Positions 8,761 to 20,805 are shown, numbered from the stretch's first letter. The stretch is DNA of 64,000 bases from Streptomyces sp. SAI-127 (GCF_029894425.1 NZ_JARXYJ010000001.1:8390501-8454500), one strand, 5' to 3'. The notes: generated from the letters alone by a model not told the origin. Made by a program: numbers and translations.

Positions 8761-8833
8761 GCCCCGGCGCACCCAGGGTAACTCCCCGGTAACGCCTCTT
8801 GACCTGCGCACTTCCGCGGCTCACGATCGCCGC

Positions 8834-9427
8834 ATGCAACTTCGGGTCACGTTCGTCGCCGCCGCGCGCAGCTCCTCGCTGCTCGCCGAGCGGTTCCAGG
8901 ACGACCGTCCGCTCGACCAGGCGGGCTGGGACGAGGTGCTGGGGGTGGCGCCCGACCTGCTGCCGCTCGCGGCGGCCGAGCTGCGGTACTGCTCGCCCAC
9001 TCCGCGCAGCCGCGCCACCGGGGACGCCCTCGGTTACTCCCCTCTGGTGCAACTCGCCCTGCGCGACTGTGACATGGGGCGCTGGCGCGGGCTGACCCTC
9101 GGCGAGGCGATGGCCCGCGAACCGGAGTCCGTGGACGCCTGGCTCGCCGACCCGCGGGCGACCCCGCACGGCGGCGAGTCACTGCTCGACTTCATCACCC
9201 GCGTCGGCGGCTGGCTCGACACCCGGCCCGTCGGCGACGGCGGCCGTATCGTCGCCGTCGCCGAACCGGCGGTGATCCGTGCCGCCCTGGTCTACGCGCT
9301 GAAGGCCCCGCCGTCGACCTACTGGAACATCGACGTGCGTCCGCTGTCGGCGACCACCGTGACCGGCAGGGCCGGCCGGTGGAACCTCCGTTTCGAGGGT
9401 GCCCCGGCTCACCCCGCGCGGGCGTAG
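8834..9427 (+). CDS. Histidine-phosphatase-fold protein lacking catalytic histidines
   Basis: A 197-residue protein that follows the phosphoglycerate-mutase/CobC plan: strand one LRVTFVAAARSSSLLAERF, then CSPTPRSRATGDALG, CDMGRWRGLTLGEAMARE, PHGGESLLDFITRVG and IVAVAEPAVIRAALVYAL. Where active members have RHG after strand one, this reads AARSS; where they have SHGxxIR near the C-terminus, it reads AEPAVIR. Both catalytic histidines are therefore missing although arginine and HGGES survive. It is probably a pseudo-enzyme or a binding protein; I cannot tell what it binds. ATG at 8834 is chosen because strand one follows immediately. Confidence 0.75.
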   Translation: MQLRVTFVAAARSSSLLAERFQDDRPLDQAGWDEVLGVAPDLLPLAAAELRYCSPTPRSRATGDALGYSPLVQLALRDCDMGRWRGLTLGEAMAREPESVDAWLADPRATPHGGESLLDFITRVGGWLDTRPVGDGGRIVAVAEPAVIRAALVYALKAPPSTYWNIDVRPLSATTVTGRAGRWNLRFEGAPAHPARA

Positions 9428-9452
9428 CCAGGGGCTTGGCGGCGTAGGCCGC

Positions 9453-9528
9453 CGGCCGTCGTGTGCGGGTGGCCGCCGGGCGGTCCCGTGCGTCGAGTCG
9501 TCGGCCGTCGTGTGCGGGTGGCCGCCGG
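9453..9528. repeat. 27-bp direct repeat, two copies
   Basis: An identical 27-base unit starts at 9453 and again at 9502, separated by 22 bases, in the gap between the phosphatase-like gene and the convergent DUF6314 gene. Function unknown; probably replication slippage. Confidence 0.7.
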
Positions 9529-9541
9529 TGAGCTTGCGCGG

Positions 9542-10039
9542 TCAGTGGTCGGGCATGCCGCCCGCGTGGCCGCCGGTGGGCTCGCGCTTGTAGTCGGTCG
9601 TCAGGACCAGGTCCTTCGCCGGGCCGCCGACCCGCCACACCGTGCGCCAGTGGTCCACGTCCAGGACGCTGAACTCGCCGCGGTAGAGGTCAGCCGCGCA
9701 GGGGTGGTCGGCGACATGGTGGCCGGTCGTCAGGTCCAGGTCGTGGAAGGGCCGCCCGTCGGAGAAGCGGACGTCGGCCGCGCCCGGTGTCCCGCCCGGC
9801 AGGTAGCGGAGTGTGCGTTCCGCGGGGCGCGGGACGCCCTGCCAGACGAAGATGCCCGACTCCTGGGACAGCAGGCCACCGTCTTCGGACAGCGGTCCGC
9901 CGTCTTCCAGTCGGCCGAAAGCGGTCGTACCGGAGAACTCCCCTTCGTCTCCGCTCGCCAGATCCCGCACGGTTCGCTCGGTCCGCCAGTTCCCGGACAG
10001 ATACGCCAGCACATCCGCCACTGGCCAGAACTCGCCCAT
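9542..10039 (-). CDS. DUF6314 family protein
   Basis: A 165-residue protein. Key stretches are VLAYLSGNWRTERTVRD near the start, SGIFVWQGVPRP, FSDGRPFHDLDLTTG, HPCAADLYRG and RVGGPAKDLVLTTDY near the end, a single-domain beta-rich layout of the DUF6314 type, whose function is unknown. The ATG at 10039 has GAGGGA just upstream; the longer frame to 10129 has no such site. Divergent from the arabinofuranosidase gene. Confidence 0.7.
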   Translation of the reverse strand: MGEFWPVADVLAYLSGNWRTERTVRDLASGDEGEFSGTTAFGRLEDGGPLSEDGGLLSQESGIFVWQGVPRPAERTLRYLPGGTPGAADVRFSDGRPFHDLDLTTGHHVADHPCAADLYRGEFSVLDVDHWRTVWRVGGPAKDLVLTTDYKREPTGGHAGGMPDH

Positions 10040-10110
10040 CCGTCCCTCACTTCCGACACTTTCGGTCCCGCGCGACCCGTTGACGCTCCCCGGCACCCTC
10101 CCTATCTTGC

Positions 10111-10147
10111 CGTTCGAAGTGCTGATCATCGTTTGGTATTTCGAACG
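10111..10147. promoter_or_regulatory. Inverted repeat upstream of the arabinofuranosidase
   Basis: CGTTCGAA (10111-10118) and TTCGAACG (10140-10147) form exact 8-base arms spaced 21 bases apart, ending 30 bases before the start codon. The position and two-turn spacing suit binding by a dimeric or paired regulator of the hydrolase gene. Confidence 0.45.
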
Positions 10148-10177
10148 TCACCTTCGACAGAGAGCCGCGGAGTATTC

Positions 10178-12655
10178 ATGTCACGCACCCGCTGGAGACT
10201 CGGTCTCGGAGCCACCGCCTTCCTGGTGGCCGCCGGTCTGGTCCCCGCCCCCGCCCATGCCGAGGACGTCACCGACTACGCGATCACCGTCGACCCGGCC
10301 GCCCGGGGCCCGAAGATCGACGACACGATGTACGGCGTCTTCTTCGAGGACATCAACCGGGCCGCCGACGGCGGTCTGTATGCCGAGCTCGTGCAGAACC
10401 GGTCCTTCGAGTACTCCACCGCCGACAACTCCTCGTACACTCCGCTGACCTCGTGGACGGTCTCCGGCGCCGGGCAGGTGGTGAACGACGACGGACGGCT
10501 GGGCGAGCGCAACCGCAACTACCTCTCCCTGGGCGCCGGTTCGTCCGTCACCAACGCCGGATACAACACCGGCATCCACGTGGACGAGGGCAAGAAGTAC
10601 GACTTCTCGGTGTGGGCCCGCGCGGACGCCGGCACGGTTCTCACGGTCTCGTTGCAGGACGCCGACGGGACGCTCGCCACCGCCCGCAAGGTGACCGTGA
10701 CGAAGGACGGCTGGGCCCAGTACAGGGCCACCTTCACCGCGACCGGGACCAGCTCCGACGGCCGCCTCACCGTGGCCTCCTCCGCCGCGGCCGCCCTCGA
10801 CATGGTGTCCCTCTTCCCGCGCGACACCTACCGCGGTGAACCCAACGGGCTGCGCAAGGACCTCGCCGAGAAGATCGCCGCCCTCCAGCCGGGCTTCGTG
10901 CGCTTCCCCGGCGGCTGTCTGGTGAACACGGGGTCCATGGAGGACTACAGCGCGGCCTCCGGCTGGCAGCGCCAGCGCTCGTACCAGTGGAAGGACACCA
11001 TCGGCCCGGTCGAGCAGCGCGCGACCAACGCCAACGTCTGGGGCTACAACCAGAGTTACGGCCTCGGCTACTACGAGTACTTCCGTCTCTCCGAGGACAT
11101 CGGCGCCATGCCGCTGCCCGTGGTCCCCGCGCTGGTGACCGGCTGCGGTCAGAACAAGGCCGTCGTCGACGAGGCACTGCTCAAGCGACACATCCAGGAC
11201 ACCCTCGACCTCATCGAGTTCGCCAACGGACCGGCGAGCTCCACATGGGGCAAGGTGCGGGCGAAGATGGGCCACCCCAAGCCCTTCCACCTCACCCACA
11301 TCGAGGTCGGCAACGAGGAGAACCTGCCGAACGAGTTCTTCGCCCGGTTCAAGGAGTTCCGCGCCGCCATCCAGGCGAAGCACCCGGACATCCAGGTCAT
11401 CTCCAACTCCGGCCCGGACGACTCGGGTACGACCTTCGACACGGCCTGGCAGCTCAACAAGGACGCCAAGGTCGACATGGTCGACGAGCACTACTACAAC
11501 AGCCCGCAGTGGTTCCTGCAGAACAACGAGCGCTACGACTCCTACGACAGGAACGGCCCGAAGGTCTTCCTCGGCGAGTACGCCTCCCAGGGCAACACCT
11601 TCAAGAACGGCCTCACCGAGGCGGCGTTCATGACCGGCCTGGAGCGCAACGCCGACGTCGTCAAACTCGCCTCCTACGCCCCGCTGTTCGCCAACGAGGA
11701 CTACGTCCAGTGGCGCCCGGACCTGATCTGGTTCAACAACCACGCCTCCTGGAACTCCGCCAACTACGAGGTCCAGAAGCTGTTCATGACCAACGTCGGC
11801 GACCGCGTGGTGCCCTCGACGGCCACCGGCACGCCCTCACTGCTCGCCCCGATCACCGGGGCCGTGGGCCTCTCGACGTGGGCGACGACGGCGGCGTACG
11901 ACGATGTCCGGGTCACCGGTGCCGACGGGAACACCCTGCTCACCGACGACTTCAGCGGTGACGCCTCGCGGTGGACCCACACCGGCGGCGGCAGCTGGAG
12001 CGTCCAGGACGGGCAGTACGTGCAGACGGACGTGAACGCCGAGAACACCATGGTCTCGGCTGGTGACCCGTCCTGGCACGACTACGACCTGAAGGTGAAG
12101 GCCACCAAGAAGGCCGGCAAGGAGGGCTTCCTCGTCGCCTTCGGCGTCAAGGACACCGGCAACTACTACTGGTGGAACATCGGCGGCTGGAACAACACCC
12201 AGTCCGCCGTCGAACAGGCCGTGGACGGCGGCAAGTCGACGCTGATCTCCAAGGCCGGGTCGGTCGAGACCGGCCGTACCTACGACATCGACGTCAAGGT
12301 GCGCGGCCGTCAGGTGACCCTCTACCTCGACGGTCAGGAGTGGGGCAGCTTCACCGACGACAAGCCGGCCGAGCCGTTCCGCCAGGTCGTGACCAAGGAC
12401 CAGAAGACCGGTGACCTGATCGTCAAGGTCGTCAACGCCCAGAACACGGCGGCCCGCACGGCGATCGACCTGGGCGGCGCCAAGGTCGCCTCCAAGGCCC
12501 GGGTGACCACGCTGGCGGCCGGCCCGGACGCCGTGAACAGTGAGACGGCGACCGCGGTCGCCCCGGTGAAGTCCACCTTCGACGGGGTCGCCGGGAAGTT
12601 CTCGTACACCTTCCCGGCGAACTCGATCACCTTCCTGAGGATCAGGCAGAGGTAG
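10178..12655 (+). CDS. Secreted GH51 alpha-L-arabinofuranosidase with inserted lectin-like domain
   Basis: An 825-residue secreted enzyme releasing arabinose from plant arabinans/arabinoxylans. A Sec signal peptide ends at AHA (residue 28). YGVFFEDINRAADGG and LYAELVQNRSFEYS mark the GH51 core, interrupted by a ~150-residue carbohydrate-binding-like module. The acid/base is predicted as Glu380 (HIEVGNEEN) and the nucleophile as Glu467 (FLGEYAS). The C-terminal GH51 domain appears split: a concanavalin-like module (DDFSGDASRWTHTGGG ... GQYVQTD ... YWWNIGGWNN) occupies residues ~587-735 before the last strands resume (GDLIVKVVNAQNTAARTAI). ATG 10178 is chosen because the signal peptide begins there. 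The 3' end overlaps the convergent gene by 14 bases. Confidence 0.92.
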   Translation: MSRTRWRLGLGATAFLVAAGLVPAPAHAEDVTDYAITVDPAARGPKIDDTMYGVFFEDINRAADGGLYAELVQNRSFEYSTADNSSYTPLTSWTVSGAGQVVNDDGRLGERNRNYLSLGAGSSVTNAGYNTGIHVDEGKKYDFSVWARADAGTVLTVSLQDADGTLATARKVTVTKDGWAQYRATFTATGTSSDGRLTVASSAAAALDMVSLFPRDTYRGEPNGLRKDLAEKIAALQPGFVRFPGGCLVNTGSMEDYSAASGWQRQRSYQWKDTIGPVEQRATNANVWGYNQSYGLGYYEYFRLSEDIGAMPLPVVPALVTGCGQNKAVVDEALLKRHIQDTLDLIEFANGPASSTWGKVRAKMGHPKPFHLTHIEVGNEENLPNEFFARFKEFRAAIQAKHPDIQVISNSGPDDSGTTFDTAWQLNKDAKVDMVDEHYYNSPQWFLQNNERYDSYDRNGPKVFLGEYASQGNTFKNGLTEAAFMTGLERNADVVKLASYAPLFANEDYVQWRPDLIWFNNHASWNSANYEVQKLFMTNVGDRVVPSTATGTPSLLAPITGAVGLSTWATTAAYDDVRVTGADGNTLLTDDFSGDASRWTHTGGGSWSVQDGQYVQTDVNAENTMVSAGDPSWHDYDLKVKATKKAGKEGFLVAFGVKDTGNYYWWNIGGWNNTQSAVEQAVDGGKSTLISKAGSVETGRTYDIDVKVRGRQVTLYLDGQEWGSFTDDKPAEPFRQVVTKDQKTGDLIVKVVNAQNTAARTAIDLGGAKVASKARVTTLAAGPDAVNSETATAVAPVKSTFDGVAGKFSYTFPANSITFLRIRQR

Positions 12656-13079
12656 CCGACGGGTCGGCGGGCTGCTGTCCGACGGGCAGCAGCCCCCGCT
12701 CGCCGAACACCTTCTTCGCCACGGCCGTGGCGTTGAGGGCCCTGGGGAAGCCGCAGTAGCCGGCCGACTGCAACAGCGCCTCGACGATCTGCTCGGGCGT
12801 GAGGCCCACGTTGAGGGCCGTGTTGATGTGCACCTCCAGCTGGGTCTCACAGCCGCCGAGCGCGGTGAGCATGCCCAGCGTGACCAACTGGCGGTCACGG
12901 GGCGCGAGTTGTGGACGGGCGTAGATCTCGCCGAACCCCCAGGCGATGACCTGGTGGCCCATCTCCGGGCTGATGTCGGCCAGTGAGTCGACGACCAGCT
13001 GTCCCACCTCGGGATTGACGCTCCCCAGCATCTCCAGGCCGCGCGCGAAACGCTCCTCGCGGGTGGTGCTCTCGCTCAT
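12642..13079 (-). CDS. Carboxymuconolactone-decarboxylase-family protein
   Basis: A 145-residue all-helical protein of the CMD/AhpD superfamily. The segment RQLVTLGMLTALGGCETQ then LEVHINTALNVGLTPEQI is the family core; here the site has one Cys and a downstream His rather than the CxxC of AhpD peroxidase-type members, so the decarboxylase-like branch is more likely. The substrate is uncertain. GGAGGGAG precedes the ATG. The gene stands alone, convergent with the arabinofuranosidase and divergent from the YfhO-like gene. Confidence 0.85.
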   Translation of the reverse strand: MSESTTREERFARGLEMLGSVNPEVGQLVVDSLADISPEMGHQVIAWGFGEIYARPQLAPRDRQLVTLGMLTALGGCETQLEVHINTALNVGLTPEQIVEALLQSAGYCGFPRALNATAVAKKVFGERGLLPVGQQPADPSATSA

Positions 13080-13244
13080 GTCAGCTCCCTCCGCCCGTAC
13101 ATCCCCCTCGGCCGCCGTTGGCTTCCGGGTCGTACGGAGTTCACTTCACCGCCATCGGCGGTCGGACAACCAACCGTATGCACCCCTCGTCTAAATCGGC
13201 GCAGCAACAACGCACGGGGTGAACGCCCCGGACGGGGGCCTGAA

Positions 13245-15845
13245 TTGACCAGCAAACAGGGCGTGCGACTGACCATCCCGCCCGAACCGAAGACCGCGGA
13301 CGACCACATAGGTGAGCGGCCTCCGCCCGGACCGGGGCAGGCCGCTCTGCTGGCGGCGACGATCACCGTCGTCGTGCTCTGCGCGGCCGACGCCGTAGCC
13401 CGCAGCTATCCCTTCGGGCCGCGCACCCGGAACGTCAACGACTTGGGAAACCAGTACGTGCCGTTCCACGCGCACCTGTGGGACCTGCTGCACGGGCGCG
13501 GCACCGGCGGGCTCCTCGTCAACTGGCAGTCGGGATTCGGCACCAGCTTCCTGCCCGACCTCGGCACCTACCTCACCAGCCCGTTCGCCCTGCTCGTGGC
13601 GGTGTTCCCGAGGGACGAGATCGACCTCGCGGTGTACGTGATCACGGTGCTGAAGATCGCGTGCGCCGGTGCCGCCATGGCCTGGCTGCTGCTGAGGCTG
13701 CGCCCCGGGCGCTGGTGGGGGGCAGGCCTGCTGGGCTCGTCCTACGCCCTGTGCGGATGGACCGTGGCGACCGCCTCGTACAACCTCATGTGGCTCGACG
13801 GGCTGATCGCCCTGCCGCTGCTGTGCCTGGTCGGCGAGTGGGTCCTGAGCGGCAGGCGCCCGCTCGTCGGGGTGCTGGTCGTGACGGCCGCCTGGATCGC
13901 CAACTTCTACACGGCGTACATGGCCACCCTCGCCGCCGCTCTCGTGTTCCTGCTGCGCCTGTGGCTGGCCGACCTGCCCCGCCGCCGCAGGCTCACCGCC
14001 GCGGGCCGGGCCGCCTCGACCTTCGCGCTCGGCATGGGCCTGGCCGCACCCCTGGTGACGGTCGTGTACTTCGGCAGCGCGCACGCCTCCGAGGGCCGCT
14101 TCACCCGGTTCGCTCCGGTGGGCGCGGAGGACCTGCTGGCGCGACTGCTGCCGACGACGTACAGCTTCGGCTCCCCGGCCCTCTTCGTCGGCACCACGGC
14201 CCTGCTGCTCGCCCTCGCCCTGCCCTTCCACCGTGCGGCACCCCGCCGGGTGCGCGCGGGGTGGACGCTGCTGGTGCTCGTCGTGACCGTGTCGATGCAG
14301 TGGGGCCCGACCCATCTGCTCTGGCACGCCTTCGCCGAACCGCAGGGCAGTTCGTACCGCCAGACCTTCGTGGTGTGCGCGCTGCTGGTGATCGCCGCCT
14401 GGCACACGCTCTCCTACGGCCCCCTCGACCGGCGGGCCCTGGGCGCGGCGGCCGGACTGCTCGCGCTGATCGCGGTCGTCGCGAGCGGGAGTCAGCTGGT
14501 CCGTTCCTTCGCCTGGCCGGTGTTCCTGATGGCGGCCCTGGGCGCGCTGCTCGGGCTGATCCTGCTGGGCCGCAAGCGACCGGTACTGCGCATGGCCCCG
14601 GCGGCGCTCGCCGCCGTACTGCTCGTCGGGGCGCAGCTGGGCGAGGCCACCGCCACCGACGCCGTGGCCACCCGGATGCGGTTCGGGCACATGGACGACT
14701 ACGCCCCCTGGGGCGCCCGGCAGCAGGACCAGGCCGACGCGGTCGCGCAGGCCGACGGCTGGCCCCACTACCGCACCGACCCTGGCCGGGAACAGACCGT
14801 CGGCAACGACCCGCTGGAGGTCGGCGGGCAGGGCGCCCAGTACTACAGCAGCCACACCTCCGCCGTGCTCAGCAGCACGCTCACCGCCCTCGGCGGCGGC
14901 TGGACCTCCGGCGGCCGCAGCCTCCAGAGCCTCGACAACGCGGTGACGGACGTCCTCTTCTCCGTCGGCGCCCGGGTGCACTCCCCGCCGGACCCGCACC
15001 AGAACTGGTTCCCGCAGGACGGCACCGGGGAGACCGTGACCCGCGAGGACGTCCCGCCCGTGGTGACGGTACGGCCGTCCGCCGCGACCGGTGCCTTCGG
15101 GCCGTCGCCGTACCGCAACCAGGAGCTGCTGCTGGGCGCCCGCGTCTACACCCTGCCCCGCATCACCGTCCTCAACGGCGCCGGGAAGCGGCCGGACCGC
15201 AGCACAGACCAGCGGCAGGGGGTGCGCATCGGCGGCAGGGCGACGATCACCGCCCGGTGCCGGGCGGGCAGCGAGGTCTACCTCTGGGCGCCGTACTTCG
15301 CGGGCACCGCGCGGCTCACCGGCCCCTTTGCCCACGGCCTGACGGGACGGTTCAGGGCCGACTACCATCCCCTCACCAAGATCGCCGCCATGCAGCGGCT
15401 CGGCACGGTCCCGGACTCCGGGCGCCTGACGATCGAGCTGTCCCCGAACCGGATGGGCGTCGTGCCGGACCAGGCGGTCGGCTGCCTGGACACCGGCCGC
15501 CTGCACACCGTCGTACGACAGCTCAAGGCCACCGGCGCCACCAAGGTGACCGTCTCCGGCTCCGGCGGCACCATCAGGGCCCAGCTCCCGGCGGGCAGCG
15601 AGGGCGTCGCCGTCGTGGCCGCGCCCCGGATCGCCGGCTGGCGCTGCGCCGCCGGTGACGCGGCCGCCGTACCCGCGCAGGAGTACCACGGGCTGATCGC
15701 CGTGCCGCTCGACGGCACCTCGTCGAGTGTCACCTGCAGTTTCCATCCGCCCGGTCTGCGGCTGGGGACGGCGGTCGGGGGCGGTGCGCTCGTCGCTCTC
15801 GCCGGGCTCGGCGCGTTCGGGGCCCTGCGTCGGCGGAGGGCGTGA
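13245..15845 (+). CDS. YfhO-family polytopic membrane protein
   Basis: An 866-residue protein. Residues ~30-470 contain about a dozen hydrophobic helices with YfhO-like loops (GNQYVPFHAHLWDLL, NWQSGFGTSFLPDLGTYL, SYNLMWLDGLIALPLL). Residues ~480-840 form a large soluble, presumably extracytoplasmic domain, and a last helix (GGGALVALAGLGAFGAL) precedes a basic tail. YfhO proteins are linked to glycosylation of lipoteichoic acid or lipids; the exact reaction here is unknown. The start is uncertain: TTG 13245 or GTG 13263 in the same frame. It ends just upstream of the argC promoter. Confidence 0.85.
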   Translation: MTSKQGVRLTIPPEPKTADDHIGERPPPGPGQAALLAATITVVVLCAADAVARSYPFGPRTRNVNDLGNQYVPFHAHLWDLLHGRGTGGLLVNWQSGFGTSFLPDLGTYLTSPFALLVAVFPRDEIDLAVYVITVLKIACAGAAMAWLLLRLRPGRWWGAGLLGSSYALCGWTVATASYNLMWLDGLIALPLLCLVGEWVLSGRRPLVGVLVVTAAWIANFYTAYMATLAAALVFLLRLWLADLPRRRRLTAAGRAASTFALGMGLAAPLVTVVYFGSAHASEGRFTRFAPVGAEDLLARLLPTTYSFGSPALFVGTTALLLALALPFHRAAPRRVRAGWTLLVLVVTVSMQWGPTHLLWHAFAEPQGSSYRQTFVVCALLVIAAWHTLSYGPLDRRALGAAAGLLALIAVVASGSQLVRSFAWPVFLMAALGALLGLILLGRKRPVLRMAPAALAAVLLVGAQLGEATATDAVATRMRFGHMDDYAPWGARQQDQADAVAQADGWPHYRTDPGREQTVGNDPLEVGGQGAQYYSSHTSAVLSSTLTALGGGWTSGGRSLQSLDNAVTDVLFSVGARVHSPPDPHQNWFPQDGTGETVTREDVPPVVTVRPSAATGAFGPSPYRNQELLLGARVYTLPRITVLNGAGKRPDRSTDQRQGVRIGGRATITARCRAGSEVYLWAPYFAGTARLTGPFAHGLTGRFRADYHPLTKIAAMQRLGTVPDSGRLTIELSPNRMGVVPDQAVGCLDTGRLHTVVRQLKATGATKVTVSGSGGTIRAQLPAGSEGVAVVAAPRIAGWRCAAGDAAAVPAQEYHGLIAVPLDGTSSSVTCSFHPPGLRLGTAVGGGALVALAGLGAFGALRRRRA

Positions 15846-15846
15846 G

Positions 15847-15857
15847 TATGCATGTGG

Positions 15858-15864
<7 letters not shown>
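15847..15864. promoter_or_regulatory. ARG box (ArgR operator) of the argCJBDR operon
   Basis: TATGCA N6 TGCATA is a perfect 18-base dyad, the form expected for streptomycete ARG boxes. It overlaps the -35 hexamer of the argC promoter, so ArgR binding would block RNA polymerase. Matching dyads precede argH. Part of the sequence just downstream (to ~15884) may be a weaker second box. Confidence 0.85.
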
Positions 15865-18083
<2,219 letters not shown>

Positions 18084-18087
<4 letters not shown>

Positions 18088-18992
18088 GCACTACTCGAAA
18101 GCACACCGCACTGCCCAAGGCCCAGATCCTCATCGAGGCGCTGCCCTGGCTGGTCCGCCACAACGGCAAGACCGTGGTCATCAAGTTCGGCGGCAACGCC
18201 ATGATCGACGAGGACCTGAAGGCCGCCTTCGCCCAGGACGTCGTCTTCCTGCACCACGCCGGGCTCAAGCCGGTCGTCGTGCACGGCGGCGGCCCGCAGA
18301 TCAGCGCCGCACTCGACAGGCACGGCATCGTCAGCGAGTTCAAGGCCGGCCTGCGGGTCACCACCGAGGACGCCATGGACGTCGTACGGATGGTGCTGGC
18401 CGGGCAGGTGCAGCGCGAGCTGGTCAATCTGCTCAACGAACACGGGCCCCTCGCCGTCGGCTTGACCGGCGAGGACGCGCACACCATCAGCGCCACCAAG
18501 CACCGGCCCGAGATCGACGGAGAGTTGGTCGACATCGGGCGGGTGGGCGAGATCACCGCGATCGACACGGGCGCCATCGAGGCACTGCTCGCCGACGGCC
18601 GTATCCCGGTCGTCTCGTCGATCGCCCGTAGCCAGGACGACGGACATGTCTACAACGTCAATGCTGATACGGCGGCTGCGGCACTCGCTGCTGCTCTTGA
18701 CGCCGAAACCCTCATGGTCCTCACGGACGTCGAGGGCCTCTACGAGGACTGGCCGCACAGCGACGAGGTGATCAGCCGCCTCACGGCTTCCCAACTGGAG
18801 AAGCTGCTGCCGGAGTTGAGCTCCGGCATGGTCCCGAAGATGGAGGGCTGTCTGCACGCCGTGCGCAACGGCGTGACCACGGCCCGGGTCATCGACGGGC
18901 GGGTCCAGCACTCGATCCTGCTGGAGATCTTCACCGACGAGGGGATCGGCACGATGGTCGTGCCGGACGCACAAGAGGGGGATGCCGTATGA
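18084..18992 (+). CDS. argB: Acetylglutamate kinase
   Basis: A 302-residue amino-acid kinase that phosphorylates N-acetylglutamate. [10 protein letters not shown] (residues ~31-40) is the ATP-phosphate lysine loop, [11 protein letters not shown] the acetylglutamate site, and [16 protein letters not shown] the nucleotide site. The N-terminal extension [18 protein letters not shown] is the helix that in arginine-inhibited enzymes mediates hexamer formation and feedback inhibition, so allosteric control by arginine is likely. ATG 18084 overlaps the argJ stop and its own stop overlaps argD. Confidence 0.98.
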
Positions 18993-20176
18993 CCGACAAT
19001 CAGGAGCTGACCCAGCGCTGGCAGGGCTCGCTCATGAACAACTACGGCACCCCGCGCCTCCCACTCGTCCGCGGTGCGGGACTCAAGGTCTGGGACGCCG
19101 AGGGCAAGCAGTACCTCGACTTCGTCGGCGGCATCGCCACCAACGCGCTGGGCCATGCCCACCCGGCGATCGTCGAGGCGGTCAGCAGGCAGATCGCCTC
19201 CCTCGGCCACATCTCCAACTTCTTCATGGCCGAGCCGACCGTCACCCTCGCCGAACGGCTGCTCCAGCTCTTCGGCCGGGAGGGCAAGGTCTTCTTCTGC
19301 AACTCCGGCGCCGAGTCCCTCGAGGCGGCCTTCAAGATCGGCCGGCTGACCGGGCGCACCCACATGGTCGCGACCGAGGGCGGCTTCCACGGCCGGACCA
19401 TGGGCGCCCTCGCGCTCACCGGCCAGCCCGCCAAGCAGACCCCCTTCCTGCCGCTGCCGGGCGACGTCACGCATGTGCCGTACGGCGACCCGCAGGCGCT
19501 GGCCGCCGCGGTCACCGAGGACACCGCGCTCGTCGTCATCGAGCCGATCCAGGGCGAGAACGGCGTCGTGGTGCCCCCGGCCGGCTACCTCAAGGCGGCC
19601 CGGGCGATCACGGCGGCCAAGGGCGCGCTGCTGGTCCTCGACGAGGTGCAGACCGGCATCGGCCGTACCGGACACTGGTTCGAGTACCAGGCCCACGAGG
19701 GCGTCCTCCCGGACGTCGTCACCCTCGCCAAGCAGCTCGGCGGCGGACTGCCGCTCGGCGCGACCGTCGCCTTCGGGCGGGCCGCGGAACTGCTGCAGCC
19801 GGGGCAGCACGGGACGACGTTCGGCGGGAACCCGGTCGCGTGTGCCGCCGGTCTCGCCGTCCTCGACACCATCGCGAGCGACGGGTTGCTGGAGAACGTC
19901 AAGCAGCAGAGCGAGAGGCTGCGGGACGGAATCGAGTCACTCGGACACCCCTTGATCTCCCATGTCCGGGGTGCGGGGCTCCTCCTGGGTATCGTGCTCA
20001 CCGAGCCGCTCGCGCCGAAGGTGCAGCAGGCGGCTCAGGAGGCCGGATTCCTGGTGAACGCGCCCGCCCCCGATGTCGTACGGCTGATGCCGCCGCTGAA
20101 CCTCGGCGACGACGAAGTGGACGCGCTTGTTCAGGCTCTCCCCGGCATCCTGGGTGTCGCCGAGGGAGACGGATGA
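18989..20176 (+). CDS. argD: Acetylornithine aminotransferase
   Basis: A 395-residue class-III aminotransferase converting N-acetylglutamate semialdehyde to N-acetylornithine with glutamate. PLP is expected on Lys248 ([15 protein letters not shown]). [32 protein letters not shown] and [17 protein letters not shown] are diagnostic. ATG 18989 overlaps the argB stop (ATGA). argR follows 19 bases later. Confidence 0.98.
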   Translation: MTDNQELTQRWQGSLMNNYGTPRLPLVRGAGLKVWDAEGKQYLDFVGGIATNALGHAHPAIVEAVSRQIASLGHISNFFMAEPTVTLAERLLQLFGREGKVFFCNSGAESLEAAFKIGRLTGRTHMVATEGGFHGRTMGALALTGQPAKQTPFLPLPGDVTHVPYGDPQALAAAVTEDTALVVIEPIQGENGVVVPPAGYLKAARAITAAKGALLVLDEVQTGIGRTGHWFEYQAHEGVLPDVVTLAKQLGGGLPLGATVAFGRAAELLQPGQHGTTFGGNPVACAAGLAVLDTIASDGLLENVKQQSERLRDGIESLGHPLISHVRGAGLLLGIVLTEPLAPKVQQAAQEAGFLVNAPAPDVVRLMPPLNLGDDEVDALVQALPGILGVAEGDG

Positions 20177-20195
20177 TCCGGAGAATGAGACGACG

Positions 20196-20741
20196 ATGAG
20201 TCATGCGCAGGATCACGAGCACAACGGCGCCGCGGGGCCTGCCGTGCCGCAGACGCGTACCGCGCGCCACCGCCGGATCGTGGACATCCTCAACCGGCAA
20301 CCGGTTCGGTCACAGAGCCAGTTGGCCAAGCTGCTGTCCGACGACGGGCTGAGCGTCACGCAGGCGACGCTCTCCCGGGACCTCGACGAGCTGAACGCGG
20401 TGAAGATCCGTAACAACGACGGGGATCTCATCTACGCGGTGCCCAGTGAGGGGGGTTTTCGGACCCCTCGGGCGCCGTTGGGGGAGTCCGCCAAGGAGGA
20501 GCGGATGCGGCGGCTCTCTCAGGAGCTGCTGATCTCCGCGGAGGCTTCGGCGAATCTCGTGGTGCTGCGGACTCCTCCGGGGGCTGCGCAGTTCCTGGCG
20601 TCGGCGATTGATCAGGCCGAGCTGCACGACATTCTGGGCACCATTGCCGGTGACGACACGTTGATGTTGATCAGCCGGAACCCTACGGGGGGTCAGGCGC
20701 TGGCTGAGCATTTGTTGCGGTTGGCTCAGAACGGGCACTGA
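20196..20741 (+). CDS. argR: Arginine repressor
   Basis: A 181-residue regulator. The N-terminal winged helix runs from [18 protein letters not shown] through [19 protein letters not shown], with SRDLDEL as the recognition-helix signature. The C-terminal core ([19 protein letters not shown] ... [12 protein letters not shown]) binds arginine and forms hexamers. It should bind the ARG boxes at 15847-15864 and 29786-29810 when arginine is abundant, repressing its own operon and argH. A basic/His-rich N-terminal tail of ~20 residues precedes the domain. The ATG at 20196 fits; an ATG at 20184 hits a stop at once. Confidence 0.97.
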   Translation: MSHAQDHEHNGAAGPAVPQTRTARHRRIVDILNRQPVRSQSQLAKLLSDDGLSVTQATLSRDLDELNAVKIRNNDGDLIYAVPSEGGFRTPRAPLGESAKEERMRRLSQELLISAEASANLVVLRTPPGAAQFLASAIDQAELHDILGTIAGDDTLMLISRNPTGGQALAEHLLRLAQNGH

Positions 20742-20770
20742 AGGTTGTTCGTCGGGTGCGGGTGAGTGGG

Positions 20771-20800
20771 GGCTGGTCGCGCCGTTCCCCGCGCCCCTAA
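20771..20800 (-). repeat. Dispersed 3'-end repeat, short form (copy 1)
   Basis: Read on the minus strand it is TTAGGGGCGCGGGGAA followed by a GCGCGACCAGCC core, starting a few bases after the apbE stop. The same core occurs at 31265, 34588, 38009 and 53650, in each of the first three cases at a stop codon. Confidence 0.75.
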
Positions 20801-20805
20801 TAAAA

